Shown here: piece after piece, positions 27,701-61,190 of the stretch
Numbering within the stretch: the first letter of the stretch is position 1
Layout: each line of letters begins with the position of its first letter
DNA from: Enoplosus armatus
Lineage: Eukaryota > Chordata > Actinopteri > Centrarchiformes > Enoplosidae
Direction of reading: 5' to 3'
DNA length: 64,000 nt
Assembly (NCBI RefSeq): GCF_043641665.1
Contig: NC_092183.1
Coordinates: forward strand, 14,156,001-14,220,000
Notes under the pieces: generated by a model
What the model was told of the DNA's origin: nothing
The model's database searches: none
The model's input: only the letters and a program-made list of their open reading frames with translations
Made by a program: the position numbers and the translations under genes

Positions 27701-30092
27701 GCAGACCAGTTTCAAAGAGGTGATCCAGAGGGTGTTGCAGGTGAGACGTGATCTGCTCGCTAGATTCAGCATGAAGAAAAAAACCTTTCCAAAAACCTGT
27801 CTTACAGCTTTCAGCATAACAACCTTCTTAGAGCACAATGTGAGGAAATTGGGGAAGCAAAGATAGGCTTAAATATAATGTCATCTGCGGCTGAAATCTG
27901 GCTGGACAGACAGGGTGTGTCTATAAGCTATTATATTCAGTAATCAAGGAGACTTAAGTACAGTCAGGCTGAGGATATCTGTCCTTTTATTATTATCCTG
28001 TTCATGTAGGTCATTAAGATTAACTCTCAGCATGTAACATTATCTAGACCACCTAGTGGTGCCTTCCCATGTACATCCTGTTCAGTGTTTCATTGACTCT
28101 TGAAGCCTGATAAGATATGATACTGCATAACTACAGACAAAGACAGGGACTACTGTTAATTTATGTTACAGCACTTGTTTAGGCCTTTTAGTAGAGGACC
28201 CTGTTTTCATGTATCTGATTTAGTTTTACTATAGTAATGGTAAATGTAAAGTTGTTGGTATTTTGTTGAGAACCTAATACACTGGCACTGTGCACATTTT
28301 AAACAAGGTGCTCGGATTATTTGAAGAATTGAACTAATAAAAACCACTGATGTGGTTGTACTCCTTGTTGTTCATATTTTCAAAAGCGTCATTCTTCACA
28401 TCTTAAATTTTATTCCATAAATATCAGATTTTTCTTGTTTTTTGTGACTTGCACTGATAAAAAGAAATATATTCTACATCTCTTATATGATGATGTGAGA
28501 GCCAGTCGGCGTATAGCTGGTTTTAAAAGCATTTTGATCATTTGACAAGTAGCTCAAAGGACTATACTAATGCTCTCTATCTCCAGTCAAACCTGAGGGA
28601 GGTGTTGTTGAGCCACAGGGTGGAGTACCGCAGGACCTACCTCGCAGCCCTGGTAGCAGTGATGGGCGGAGGTGATTCTACTTTGCCCCAACATCTTCCT
28701 CAGTCAGCCCCACTAGAGGAGCCGGTTCTACCTGAGTGTCTGGATTTGTTGCTCAGGGACCTGGAGGACCAGCAAGGTGGGCCAGAGTTTCTGTCCCAGG
28801 CCCTGTATGCTGCTAGTCTGCTGCTTCCCCACTCGTCAGACTCCAGGTTTTACATGTTTTATTTTACTTATTATTTTTTAAGTATAGAGTCACATACTGG
28901 AACACTTCTACCTGCAGCTCTGATTTTCTCCTTTTCTTTGTGCAAATCAGTCTAAAGATATCCATGTTCCAGCGCTGGTGTCGCGTCTTGGAGTGCCACC
29001 GGTCTCCAGACGCCCCTGAAGTGCTCAGGATGGCGTGTGCTGAAGCTCTGTGTGTGGCTGCAGTTCCATTAATGAGCCCGAGAGGACGCAGCACTCTGCC
29101 TGCCATCATGATCAGGTATGAAGGAAGTCGAGCAGCGTTGTGGATCGAACGATGAACTCTGGTGAACAAGAATGAAAAATGTTGAATCCTTCTGGTTTAG
29201 GTTGATCAGCACAGGCCTGTACTTGCTGCAGGACCAAAGCCAGCAGGTGAGGATGAAAACGGCCTGTTTCACCTCCGTGCTGCACCATGCGAGAAGAGGG
29301 GGAAGCCAGAAGAGCGTCTACCTCATGCAGGTCAACCAGGCTCTGCTGCTGCTGCTGGACCTGCTGCTGGAGGAATGCTGGGACACTCCCGGCACGTTGG
29401 AGGTGCTGCTGTGTAACCTGCCTCAGTCTGACCTCAGATCTGTGCTGAGAGAGGCCTCAGAGACAGGGTACGTTACCTCACTGAATCAATATACTTGTAC
29501 AAACAGAGCAACCTTGATTGAGTGATTATTGCTCTCTTATTCAGGTGTTCCAGTCTGTATGAGCAAGATGAGGCCAATGTGTTTGCAGAGCCCTCCGTGA
29601 TGTCTGCGCATGTGCTGCCTCACCTGCTGCAGATGGCTGGTAAATACTCTGAATCTTCGGCTTTGGCACAGAGCCTGAGTGCATGGGCAGAGGAGAGTGC
29701 TGCACAGGTGCTAGACAGCCTTGCAGTCTGCAAAGAGCTCAAGCCAGGTACCACATTAGTCTGAGAATAAGAACATGTTTGATAAATTCATATGTGATCT
29801 CGACATTATCTGTGTTACAGTGAGATTATGTATTCTCTCTCTAGCTGAGACATTGACCCCGGCCTGGCTGGCTCTCCTCATGGACCCCCGTCTCCACAGC
29901 ACCCTGTGTGGCCTGCTCACCAGGGCTGCCTTTCTCCTCCGGCTGTTGAAAACATCTGATGATGTACGACACCTCTGTGATCCTTCATCCCTGCACATGA
30001 GTTTACAGGAAGTTTGTAGTCTTCTCAGTCAGAACGGTATCCACTTTCCTCCTACTGTGACAGCTGCTGTGGCTGGAGAGCTGCCGCTTTGA
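18777..30092 (+). CDS. thada: THADA-family protein (tRNA 2'-O-methyltransferase regulator, DUF2428)
   Basis: THADA/Trm732 proteins are large helical-repeat scaffolds that partner an FTSJ1/Trm7 methyltransferase for ribose methylation at tRNA position 32 (family knowledge). Thirty-one exons: 18777-18898, 18976-19156, 19237-19323, 19407-19434, 19522-19670, 19771-19893, 20002-20122, 20311-20456, 20547-20631, 20708-20844, 21069-21266, 21355-22084, 22662-22814, 22978-23087, 23187-23347, 23425-23552, 23648-23812, 23917-24065, 24159-24296, 24386-24490, 24577-24777, 24867-25017, 25463-25700, 26285-26521, 26594-26798, 27552-27740, 28587-28846, 28951-29115, 29201-29467, 29545-29747, 29845-30092. The total is 5580 nt, 1859 aa (human THADA 1953). 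The DUF2428 core spans about residues 887-1268, with PPSFCDMGNAITSL, VLTCCWVSLKEIG, GAVEGCCVGFTKFC, VTRRAAGLPMLI and PCWAMRNAALQLY. The N terminus is shorter than human THADA as I recall it, so this could be a fish THADA-like paralogue. The family call is firm; orthology is not. Confidence 0.88.
25090..25430 (+). repeat. Dispersed teleost repeat, ATCGATTAATCGAC family, in THADA intron 22
   Basis: A run from about TCTTATCGATCGTTTAGTC through CTGGAACCAGTGAATTTTTG to CTAATCGATTAATCGACTA matches a high-copy fish repeat that I recognise from memory. A partial second copy in the same orientation lies at about 56620-56760. The family class is not clear to me. Confidence 0.6.
25913..26215. repeat. 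Dispersed percomorph repeat with inverted second arm, in THADA intron 23
   Basis: The left part (GACATTTTGGGAAATGCGCT to AGACTGGAAACAGCTAGC) is a repeat I recognise from percomorph genomes. The right part is inverted: AAAAGTAACAAAATC near 26065 faces GATTTTGTTACCTTTT near 26188, and AATTAGTGAGCTTT lies in the reverse sense. A copy in the opposite overall orientation lies at 37955-38130. Confidence 0.6.
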
Positions 30093-30454
30093 CGGACTTG
30101 GGGGGCCTTTTTCTGTACACTCAATGAGCAAAGCCTTTTGGCCGATGAGGCCCGGGATGAAATTACCTATGGATATTTCGGGAATGCTTATGCCATCTAA
30201 ATGTGCAGCCTTAGTCTTGAATGAGTATTGCAACTGCTGATGCTGCAGTACACCAGCACTTGGCAGGCTGACAAAGTTATGTAAGAGCTCAGTGGCTTCA
30301 GTCAGTTGTATCCATCATCATATTACCAACACAGAGAAGAAACCCACAGGGCATTAGGTGCACATTAGGAGGACAGTGTAGCGAAACAGTTCCAGAGGCC
30401 TTTTACACTTTTAAATACATTTATAACATTTTCTGAAGCTTTATTCATTTCTAG

Positions 30455-30460
30455 AATAAA
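30455..30460 (+). terminator. Poly(A) signal of the THADA-family gene
   Basis: AATAAA, the first canonical hexamer after the TGA at 30090-30092. It implies a 3' UTR of roughly 380 nt. Confidence 0.6.
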
Positions 30461-31306
30461 GCTTTTTACATGCAGAGGTACAGCCAGCAGAATAGTCCCA
30501 GTTCAGTCTTTGAAATCATCATCACCCCAAACTATACGCTCATTCTTATTCCTAGAGCAGTGCTCCTGTCCTGTTGTTCTAAGTTGTATGTTTGCCATGT
30601 TTCAGCAGCAACAGTAGCAGTGCTCAGACTAATGCGGTGATGTAATGCAACAGCATCTGGAGAAATGGGCTGCTTGGTGCCCAGCAGGGGAATATGGTGT
30701 ATGTTTTAATGCTCCATTAGAGGCCTTCTGCCTGGATAAGTGTCCATTTTCCAACCACATGAGGGCTGAAGATGATTGACTGGATCTGATAGAGAGCTGG
30801 CAGTTGCTTCGCAACGGACCGCACACTAAAGCAGTCTTACATCATCAGATAGCCCACTGCTTTTGTTTGAGATGGGCGGCTCTCAGTATTACACAAACAC
30901 TGACATGAAAGAGTTTGTACATGCTATGGTTGGCCATGTTAGGCTATTAATTAAATGGACATGGAAGTTTTTCCTTCCTTTCCTTTGGAGGTGTTATTGT
31001 CAGGTGATTAAATTCTCAGAATAGAATAAACAATTTAAAAACATCCGACTATAAACCAGCAGAGTCACACGTTTGTTCGTACATAAGGTACCTCTATTTC
31101 AGCTAAGGTTTCCATTGTGTGTGTGCATGAAGCATTGTGCTTGTCAGCATCTAGATTATGCAACAGCTATGACATCAAGCTTGTATTATTGATTCATACA
31201 TAAAGCTTATGCAATGTACTTCCCTACGACCCACGCCAAAATTAACACCTGGTGTGCAGAGCTCTATGAGATTAACGTGCCTCAAAGGAAGCTACAGGTG
31301 GTTCTT

Positions 31307-31342
31307 GTCATGTTCTTGACGCATTCTGCATCAGAACATGAC
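31307..31342. repeat. 36-nt hairpin-forming inverted repeat
   Basis: GTCATGTTCT at 31307-31316 is the exact reverse complement of AGAACATGAC at 31333-31342. Inside these arms GA/TC and GCA/TGC also pair around a TTC loop, so almost the whole 36 nt can fold. No flanking gene uses it. Confidence 0.6.
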
Positions 31343-32532
31343 GGAGAACGTGACGCAGTTGTGGAGAAAAACTGCGACATCAACATTTTTGGACAAACCT
31401 TGAATCATCTTATCAAGAATTCTCTTAAAGTTTGAATTATGCCACAAAATTAGGACAAAGCTTCATAGCAGAGACCCTTTAGAACACAAGTGGGGGCTTG
31501 AACTTCAAGACAAAGGTAAGAAAAACATGTAGTTTGAGCTCTTCACAGCTTGTCAATATGGCTGAAAACAAAGGCATCAAAAGACAGTCATTTTATTTTT
31601 TATTCATCTATCAGACTTTGCTTGAACAATGTGTGCAATATTGTGTCTTCTGCCTCGACCTTGAAAACAAAGTTTGAGAAGTGAGTTTAAAAGCAAGGTT
31701 GGAAAGTGTGTATAAAACTGGAAAATAGCCATGTGGCTTAATGAAAGCGTGTGCTATCGTTTCTGAGAGAGCGGAGTCTCTCAGTAAGTCTGGGTCCTGA
31801 TAATTACATGATGAACTATGGCAACAGGGAACAAGGCCAAGTAGGTACAGCCACTCTTACTGGGTGTGTGTACATGCATACAGACGTGTGCACCATTTGG
31901 AGCATGAAAGATTGTTTTTCCGCTGTTGTATCACAAGAAGCCTGTGGGTCCTAGCTCTTCAGGTTAAAAATCTGGCAAGAGTCAAATGTTTTTTATTCCA
32001 CAAATGAAATTACAGTAACAATCTTAAAAAGAAGGGTTTTGTCCGTTTAACTGTGTTTTGATTTTTAAAAAGAACCATTTATACTGAATATAATAAAGTA
32101 AACTATTGAGGTTGTTATTCTGCAAAAGTGTTTGTCTTTCATATGATCAGTGCTGCTTGGTTTCATTTTCCAAAGCTTTTGTAAAGCTTGAAATCCCCAG
32201 TAGAGTGTATTGCAAACGAAGGCTCTTGTAACTCTTTCCCTACAAGCACTGCTCCCTTGAAGTAGTGGAGACTGTAAATAATGGGGCATATACAACATGA
32301 AGCCTGTAATGACAAAGCAAAACAGGTTTTAGCTGTTAGTCTATTATGGTATATTAAGGTGAGCTAACAAGACGTACAGTGCTTTGAGCATATCAAAATA
32401 ATCTTCAGCTGTGTCCTCAGATTTTAGCAGTTGCTTCCACTGCTGACAAAAAGTCTCCAATCTAATTGTTGAAATATTTCCCAAGTGATTTCACTGAATC
32501 AGCCGACATCAACTCAGTTTTAGCTTCCAGTT

Positions 32533-32866
32533 ATGGAAGTCCGTTTCTGAAAAGTTAGTCATGATAAATTAGTCAGATTTATGAGACAGTCCATTCAAAG
32601 TGATGAGATAGTAAGTCAGAATTATGATTGTAATTAAATCATATAAATTATCTTCAGCAACTTCACTGAATCTCTCAATTTAGGTAGTTATGGAGGTCAA
32701 CATCTGCCAAGAAAAAAAACAAACATGAAAAGTTACCAATAATAAACTTAATAAGTCAAACTTTTCACTTTTTATCTCATAATTTTGACTTATCATGAGC
32801 ATTTTCAGCATGACTAACTATTCATCTAATTTTTGCTTCCTTTTTTGTAGCTTCCATAGATTTTAA
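32533..32866. mobile_element. Putative non-autonomous element with long imperfect inverted repeats
   Basis: The left arm (TATGGAAG, GTTAGTCATGATAA, TTTATGAGA; about 32533-32587) recurs inverted in the right arm (TTTATCTCATAATTTTGAC, TATCATGA, GACTAACTATTC, CTTCCATAG; about 32771-32866). The middle holds GTTATGGAGGTCAACATCTG. It looks like a degraded MITE-like fish repeat. Ends are approximate. Confidence 0.5.
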
Positions 32867-33829
32867 TTGGCTCAGTCTCAGATGTGTTCACCCTATAATG
32901 GTTTGGTGACTTGTGGTTTCACCCAGTGCATGCTGGGAGAGGCTCCTGGCCCCCGTAACCATGAATGAGCAGAGTGTGATGGAAAGTGCAGGACAGATGC
33001 TGTGTGTTTGCTCTAGTAATTGCCTGAAAACTGGGTAAGCATCTATTTGAAAAGTGGCTTAGTGAACATTGACTGACTCACGCGCTGGCTGCCCTCTTTA
33101 CCAGCCGGCCAACAATGACACACACAGGACTTCTCTGCTGTGAGTGCACAGCTCCCCGTGCTCAGGCTAATACTACTGGCAGCTGTCCTTTATCAGCCTC
33201 TGTAGAGTCCCCTTCTGACCAAGGCCAGCGGAAAAACAGGCCTCATGGGGTGGAGAGGAAGCCTGGGAAGCAGGAAGACTGGGGTCTGGACAGATGCACT
33301 GAACGCACTGATAAGACTCTGCAGTCGGACGGGGATTATAAATGGAAAGTAATGACCCAGTGCATTTTAGAATGAAAATGGAAAGCAGAGCAGCTATTTA
33401 TAGACGACCACTGAAAATGTAAAAAGCTTGGAAATTGTTGTTGGACAGGGAGAAGGAAAAAGAAAAAGTTTGAGGATGGGTTATAGAAGTGACCATAAAA
33501 ATCTGTTTTTTGCAGCTTGAACAAAAATGTGGTTTATTCTCACAAGGCTGCATGCCGTGATACACTGCCAGACTATTTTTCAGACGCTTTCCTGTGTGTG
33601 TGTGTGTGTGAAGCTGGGGAGGCTTTAGGACCTTGAGGTTTGTACTGCAAAGGGCAGCCCTCCTCCTCCTCTCACTGAAGGCTGTTTATGAAGAAAGCTG
33701 AGCTCCTCTGACAAAAACGAGGGCTGGAGCAGTGTGTCTGAAGCACATTCAGCACAGGCTCTTCGTTCCATATTGTATATTGTTTTTAATTAGTTGTTTT
33801 TCTTTAGAGAAAAAGCACATCGGCGCACC

Positions 33830-39391
<5,562 letters not shown>

Positions 39392-40909
39392 GTGGGCGTG
39401 TTGTCCTCAAACAGGACTGTGATACGTTTTTGTGGACCAAAACACTCCCGTCTTCATTTTCTCCCCTCTGCCTCCCTGAGTAACCTCTGTTTTAAAAGGA
39501 GTAGGGGAGCAGTGTTCGAATGTGCTGAATGCTGTGTGCTTTGTGTCCCCTTTCCTTTTGGTTTTATACATCTGAGGCACAAAGCTAAGCTGGCACACAG
39601 TCTTAACAACTAGAAACCATTAAGGTGAATCTATTGATAATGGAGATGTCTCATGAGGTCTTTAATATTCATATTTGATACATTTGATAGGCAAGAAAAT
39701 AAGATCTTGGGCTGCCCCCCTAAAGAACAGTATGAATCTCTAGTCAAATGGATGTTGACTGGTCAGTGTTTATAATGTGTGATGAAACCAATTCTTCATG
39801 AAGAGACGGTGTTTTGAATGTGGGAATGTTTATAACCTTTGTTTTTTTTCAGTATGTTTCCATGTGGAGGAGGTGCTCTCCACAGGAGGTGTGTGGTTAC
39901 ATGATGAATATGTGATTGATTTTTTTTTGTATTGACCCGCTGGCTGTGCCGAGGGAGACGCGGCAAGGAAGGTGTATGTATAAAGACTGCTTTGTCTCAG
40001 AGACACACTGGTGACACAAATGTGAGTGTCCAAAAATAGTCATCCTTCTCTGAGACAGGAAGATGAGGTAAAACAGGCCCACTAAAGACAAGGGAAATTG
40101 CCTTAGCATGATACTTCTGAATGTATTTGTTCATCTTTTCCCGGATGATTATTTTCTCTTTGTACTTGACTGACAGGGCCAAAGCGGTTGCAAAGCATGA
40201 TGGCGGTCATTGGCAGACATGAAAGAGGACTTGCCCTTTTCTTCCACAGGTTAAGGAGTGACAGGAAACACATAGAGTGCTCTCAGGAAGCACAAGAGAC
40301 AGTAGTTAGTCCTCAGGACAAAATAGCACTGCCACAACACAGAGCAGATGGCACCAGACAAAGAAAAAGCCTAAAGTCTGTGTCTGCAGAGCAGGAGAGT
40401 GAGTGTGTTGAAGTGCTGAAGGAGCCCGATCCCTAAATTAGATTCAGACATTTGAGTTATGCACTTGTTGCTTCAGGGTAGAGACATGAATGGAGTAGAA
40501 AAGAAACAGTCTAGAGTTTGGTGTTGTTCATTCAAAAACATTCAAAAACATGAATGCATGCACATGGCTGCCTGCTGTATGTTTGTATCCAGGGGCCATT
40601 TCTTTGCATCTTAGAACTACTGATTGATGAAGACATGTAGAAAATACCTGCCTGAAAATAGAAACCATCGTACACAAAAGATTTTTGTTACACATGCTAG
40701 TTTGTCTGTTCTCTCCATCACTCCAGATGATTATTGCTGGATCCACATCACTGATAATCTTTGGTTACTGCTGCTCCATTTTAAGTGTCTGTGTGCTGGT
40801 TGTAATTATTATTTTCTTCATATAAGCAACGTGTTCAAAATACTGTTGTTGAGCATTTGAATTTAGTACTTGTATTTGTATGAATGCAGATTTTCACTGC
40901 TGAGACTGA

Positions 40910-40915
40910 AATAAA
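40910..40915 (+). terminator. Poly(A) signal of pik3ip1
   Basis: AATAAA about 1.5 kb after the stop codon at 39389-39391, giving a long 3' UTR. No earlier canonical AATAAA is evident on the plus strand of that UTR. Confidence 0.55.
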
Positions 40916-40934
40916 ACATCAAACACAGACACTG

Positions 40935-41810
40935 TGATGTGATGTGTTCTGTGTATTTGAAATGATGTAGCTAGAACAACATACTACAGCAGGAATGTTT
41001 GAACTGTGTCTTGTTATTCAAGGTTTGTTCACGGTAGGAACCTTTTTTGCACCAGCTCCCTCTGTTGGCAATTCTTAAATACATCACTTCAGTCATTGGA
41101 GTCACCTGAGAGAAGTAGGTTAAGATGATACGGTAAGAAGTACAAGTGGGACAAAGATTTGAAGAGGCTTGTAAAAACATTTGAACTGAAAAAAAAACAG
41201 CTGTCACAAGGACGTTTGGATGTTATTCAGCACATACACTTAGATGGTGACACACTTTTGATTTCTTTCAAATGTTTTAAAGTTGGATATGAAACAGTAA
41301 CTTTGAAGCTAAAGATCTCAATTGACAATGTTCATTGTTATTGATGATCTTATCCAGGGGCTTAAAGTAGCAGATATAAATTACAGTCAATGACAATCAT
41401 TTTTAAGACTGCAAGTAATAATTATTAAAGTTAATGCTAAATGTTACTAGGGTGAAACGTGAAGTTTTAAAACTGCTTTAGTCTGACCAACAGTCAAATA
41501 TACATGTATTTAAACATTTACAGTATGTTCGGAAACAAACTAAAGCAAGAAATAAATAAATAAATTCCCTGACAAATTATAAAATACGATCATTTCAGTC
41601 ATTTTTTGCTGAGAATGGATTCCTTGTAGGAAAACATAAAGAAAACTCTTGTTCATCTCAGGTCTGATGACCAGTGCCCTGCAGTGTGTGTTTTGAGGAA
41701 AACAAAAAATGATTTAACTTCAGCTCCTGATTTGTAACAGAAGGGCTGATTCTTAGCAACAGTTTTACTGACATGCAAAACAATGAAAGAATTAATATTG
41801 ACAACAAAAA
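40935..41810. other. Gap between the convergent pik3ip1 and limk2 3' ends
   Basis: AT-rich sequence with no supportable gene. ACTGCTTTAGTCTGACCAAC around 41470 may be a decayed fragment of an interspersed repeat, but the match is too weak to assign. Confidence 0.35.
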
Positions 41811-41826
41811 GGCAACTTTCAGACAG

Positions 41827-41832
41827 TTTATT
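41827..41832 (-). terminator. Poly(A) signal of limk2
   Basis: AATAAA on the minus strand, about 1.1 kb beyond the limk2 TAG at 42914-42912. The implied transcript end is near 41810. Confidence 0.5.
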
Positions 41833-42911
41833 TACGAAACACTACTGTGATATAAATAATAGTGGTTACAACTGGTCGTCAGTACCTTGCATGATGATAG
41901 CAAAAAGGCAAAAAACGTCCATCGTCGACGAAATGTCTAAAAATCTACAAATCTAGTTCCCATTACAAAATGACATCCAAGTAGAGGTGTAATATGTACA
42001 TATTTATATACACTGCTGAAGAAAAAAATCCAGTTCTTCTGTACAAAGCAACTTTTTATGATCAACTCTTGCATGATTAGGTATTATTAATAACAGCCCT
42101 ATTTTCCTAAATGTTTTTAAAAAAAATAGGCATCAGGTGTTTGATACTTGGAACAAAATGTCAGTGTGGTAAACAGGAAAAATCTAAATAGTGTTCATTC
42201 ATCACTTCAAGAAATGAATTAAAATCATTAGACTATAAAATACAGACGCAAGAAAATCAAAACATTCATTCGCCATCTTGTGCCAAATCTCAGCACGATG
42301 AAACTATTCGGGGTCAGTGAGTGTTTTGCTTCCACTGCTGCTTTAAGTCACACCTGTTTTCTTCGAGCCCTGTCCTCTGTTTACTTGGACATGTCAATCA
42401 GCCAGACCGTCAAGCGCCTTTGTTTTCTTTGCTGCTGCAGTGAAGTGAGTCCACTTTTGGGCGAGGACTGGTCTATGCATTCCACACATAGCAAACAACA
42501 ACCTCAGAACCAGAAAAACAAAACCGCTGTCACACGTGAACTCATCGAGGTGTTCCACCTTTTAAAAAGATGCTCGTCTTCTGTCAGGGAAAGGACCACA
42601 GAAAGTTGCACATTGCCTTTATATACACAGTAAACATTAGTAAAACCCTGTATGTGTTGAGAGGGGACCGAGTAGGGTTAAAAAAACAGAAAGAAAAAAA
42701 GTAACTAACACTTGTCTTTTTGAAATGTGTCTTTCCACTCTTGCAGTTCACTGCCACTCTCAAGACTTAAGGTCCCACACAGGGAGATTGGTCCAGCTAC
42801 CTCAGGTTATCCAGTTCTAATATGGCTCGGGTTCAATGCAGTTTTCCTCTTTTTCTCATCCACAGTATTAGTGCAGCAGTTCAGAGGGGTCAGAACCGAG
42901 AGGCCCAGGTC

Positions 42912-59382
<16,471 letters not shown>

Positions 59383-60035
59383 CTGCTTTCCGAGAGTGTC
59401 GTCGATATTCAAACCCCGTTTACAAACTCTTCATAGTGGAGCAGGAGAGCTGAGATGCGCCGCTTCAGAGTTTCATTCCTCCCCCGTCGTCCAACCAGGA
59501 CTCCCGACTATGAATACGATAGGGACAAAAAACACACACACACACAAATCCCTTTAATTCTCCACAGAGAAAAAAAAAAAGAAACCACACTCCTCCTGGA
59601 CGACAGAGCTGCTTTCTTGCCGCTGGCAGGATAACTGACGTAATGCAGGCTACAAATTCCTGTACGGAGAGCGGAAGGGCTCAACTGCAGCACCTGGAAG
59701 CAGGAGAAAACTGAGGTTTGGCCCCAAACTGGAAGAGAACAACAGTGGCGCCACCTGCTGCCAGAATGACCGCACTGCACACTCTCTGTAGTAAACAGCA
59801 TGCGTTATCAATAATAACGTCTTAAGGTCTTACAGAGCACATTTAAATAATAATAATTTTTTTATCATTATATATCTTTAACGCTGTGAATATTGTTTTA
59901 TTTAGGTAGAGGTTATCAATAGTTTTCCCCTAGACAGTGACAGCTTGAAGAGTGTCAGAAAATGTGGAAGAGAGAGAGCGAGGGGATGACATGCAACACA
60001 TGTCATGAAGACTCAGCCTTAATGGCACTAATAGC

Positions 60036-60069
<34 letters not shown>

Positions 60070-61190
60070 CCAGGTGAGCTAACGGGGCGCCCCAAGTTGG
60101 GAAAATCTATGAAGAAGCAACAGCTGGACACCATAGTGCAGCAGTTCGAGAGAAGTTTCAAGCTCACCCATGAATATTAAGCTGCGTTTCCACTGCAGGA
60201 ACTCTCCCCAGGGACTAGGAACCTTTGGAGAAACTCAATGTGTTTCCACTGCAGGGCCTAGGGTCTAAATTAAGTACCTGGTAGGCCTAAATCCAACCAC
60301 TCCCTCCTATAACCCCTTTCTATTCCCCGCCCATCTCCTCACCTGTTCCCTCATCGGCCCTGCAGTTCCTGATCTTTCTCACTCATCTGTTTCCCTTTTC
60401 CCCAAGTCAGCCCAGCACTACATATATCGATTCATTTCCACTAGTACTCTGCCGGATCGTCAAAGTTGCTTTGTAGCTTTGTGCCTTTGCCTTCAAGCCC
60501 CTGATCCCTGATCCCTAGAACCTGCCCCTGAACCTGAACCTACATGCTGAACCCTTCACCCTGAAATTTGGGACCTGTACCTGCCTACCTACTTTAGCTG
60601 TATTACAGTAGGTGTGATGCGGGAGAAAATCCTGATGTGTATTTAAGGTAAAATATGGACTATTAAACAGACTTTGCTACATTTTACAGAATGTAATGTA
60701 TTTTTTTTTAATTAACACTAAATAACTGCAGGTTTAGGTTATGGTTTGAGGTACTGGGTTGGTAAAGAAGTTTTTTGTTAGCACAGTTTTTAAATGTTAT
60801 TATGTATGTTATTTTGTGGAAGTGTCTTCCAACCTGTAACCTCACAATAGATAAGAATAATGGGGAAGAGTGAACAGAGCAGAGTACAGGTGCTGTAATG
60901 AGGATATTACTGATGACCGTGTTGTTCATCCTTTGTTTCCTTGTTTGTGGAGAGTCTGTGAGAGAGCCCTCTCATAACGCACAGATGGTCTCTTCTTTAG
61001 ACAAAGAACAATACTGTAAATATTTGATTTGTTGAGAGGGATTTGTTGGTACAGTGTATTTACTGATTTAGTCATGATGCCACATTTGACCTCTCCCCCG
61101 ACAAACCTAAACATGACCTGACGTACTGCAATACCAGTTGTAACTACACCGGTCCGATGAAATAACGGCCACGCATCATACAGATGTCTT
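59383..61190. other. limk2 5' flank and upstream sequence
   Basis: 59383-59520 is the probable limk2 5' UTR and promoter, with several CpGs and no clear TATA box. A short CA run lies at 59530-59545 and a (TA)n run at 60038-60066. At 60183-60260 the phrase GTTTCCACTGCAGG occurs twice. No gene is supportable. Confidence 0.4.
60038..60066. repeat. (TA)n microsatellite
   Basis: About fourteen TA units upstream of limk2. Confidence 0.9.

Larger units (their letters stand above)
30480..33829. other. Intergenic region between the THADA-family gene and pik3ip1
   Basis: No coding exon is supportable. The stretch contains a 36-nt hairpin (31307-31342), an inverted-repeat element (about 32533-32866) and, toward the right, the probable pik3ip1 promoter and 5' UTR. 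A short TG run lies at about 33594-33609. The open frame at 33115-33375 shows no domain. Confidence 0.4.

Noticed and set aside
33115..33375. 86-codon open frame upstream of pik3ip1
   Set aside because: It is low in complexity and hydrophilic, with no known domain and no matching splice structure.
40188..40436. 82-codon open frame in the pik3ip1 3' UTR
   Set aside because: It lies within the UTR before the poly(A) signal and has no family resemblance.
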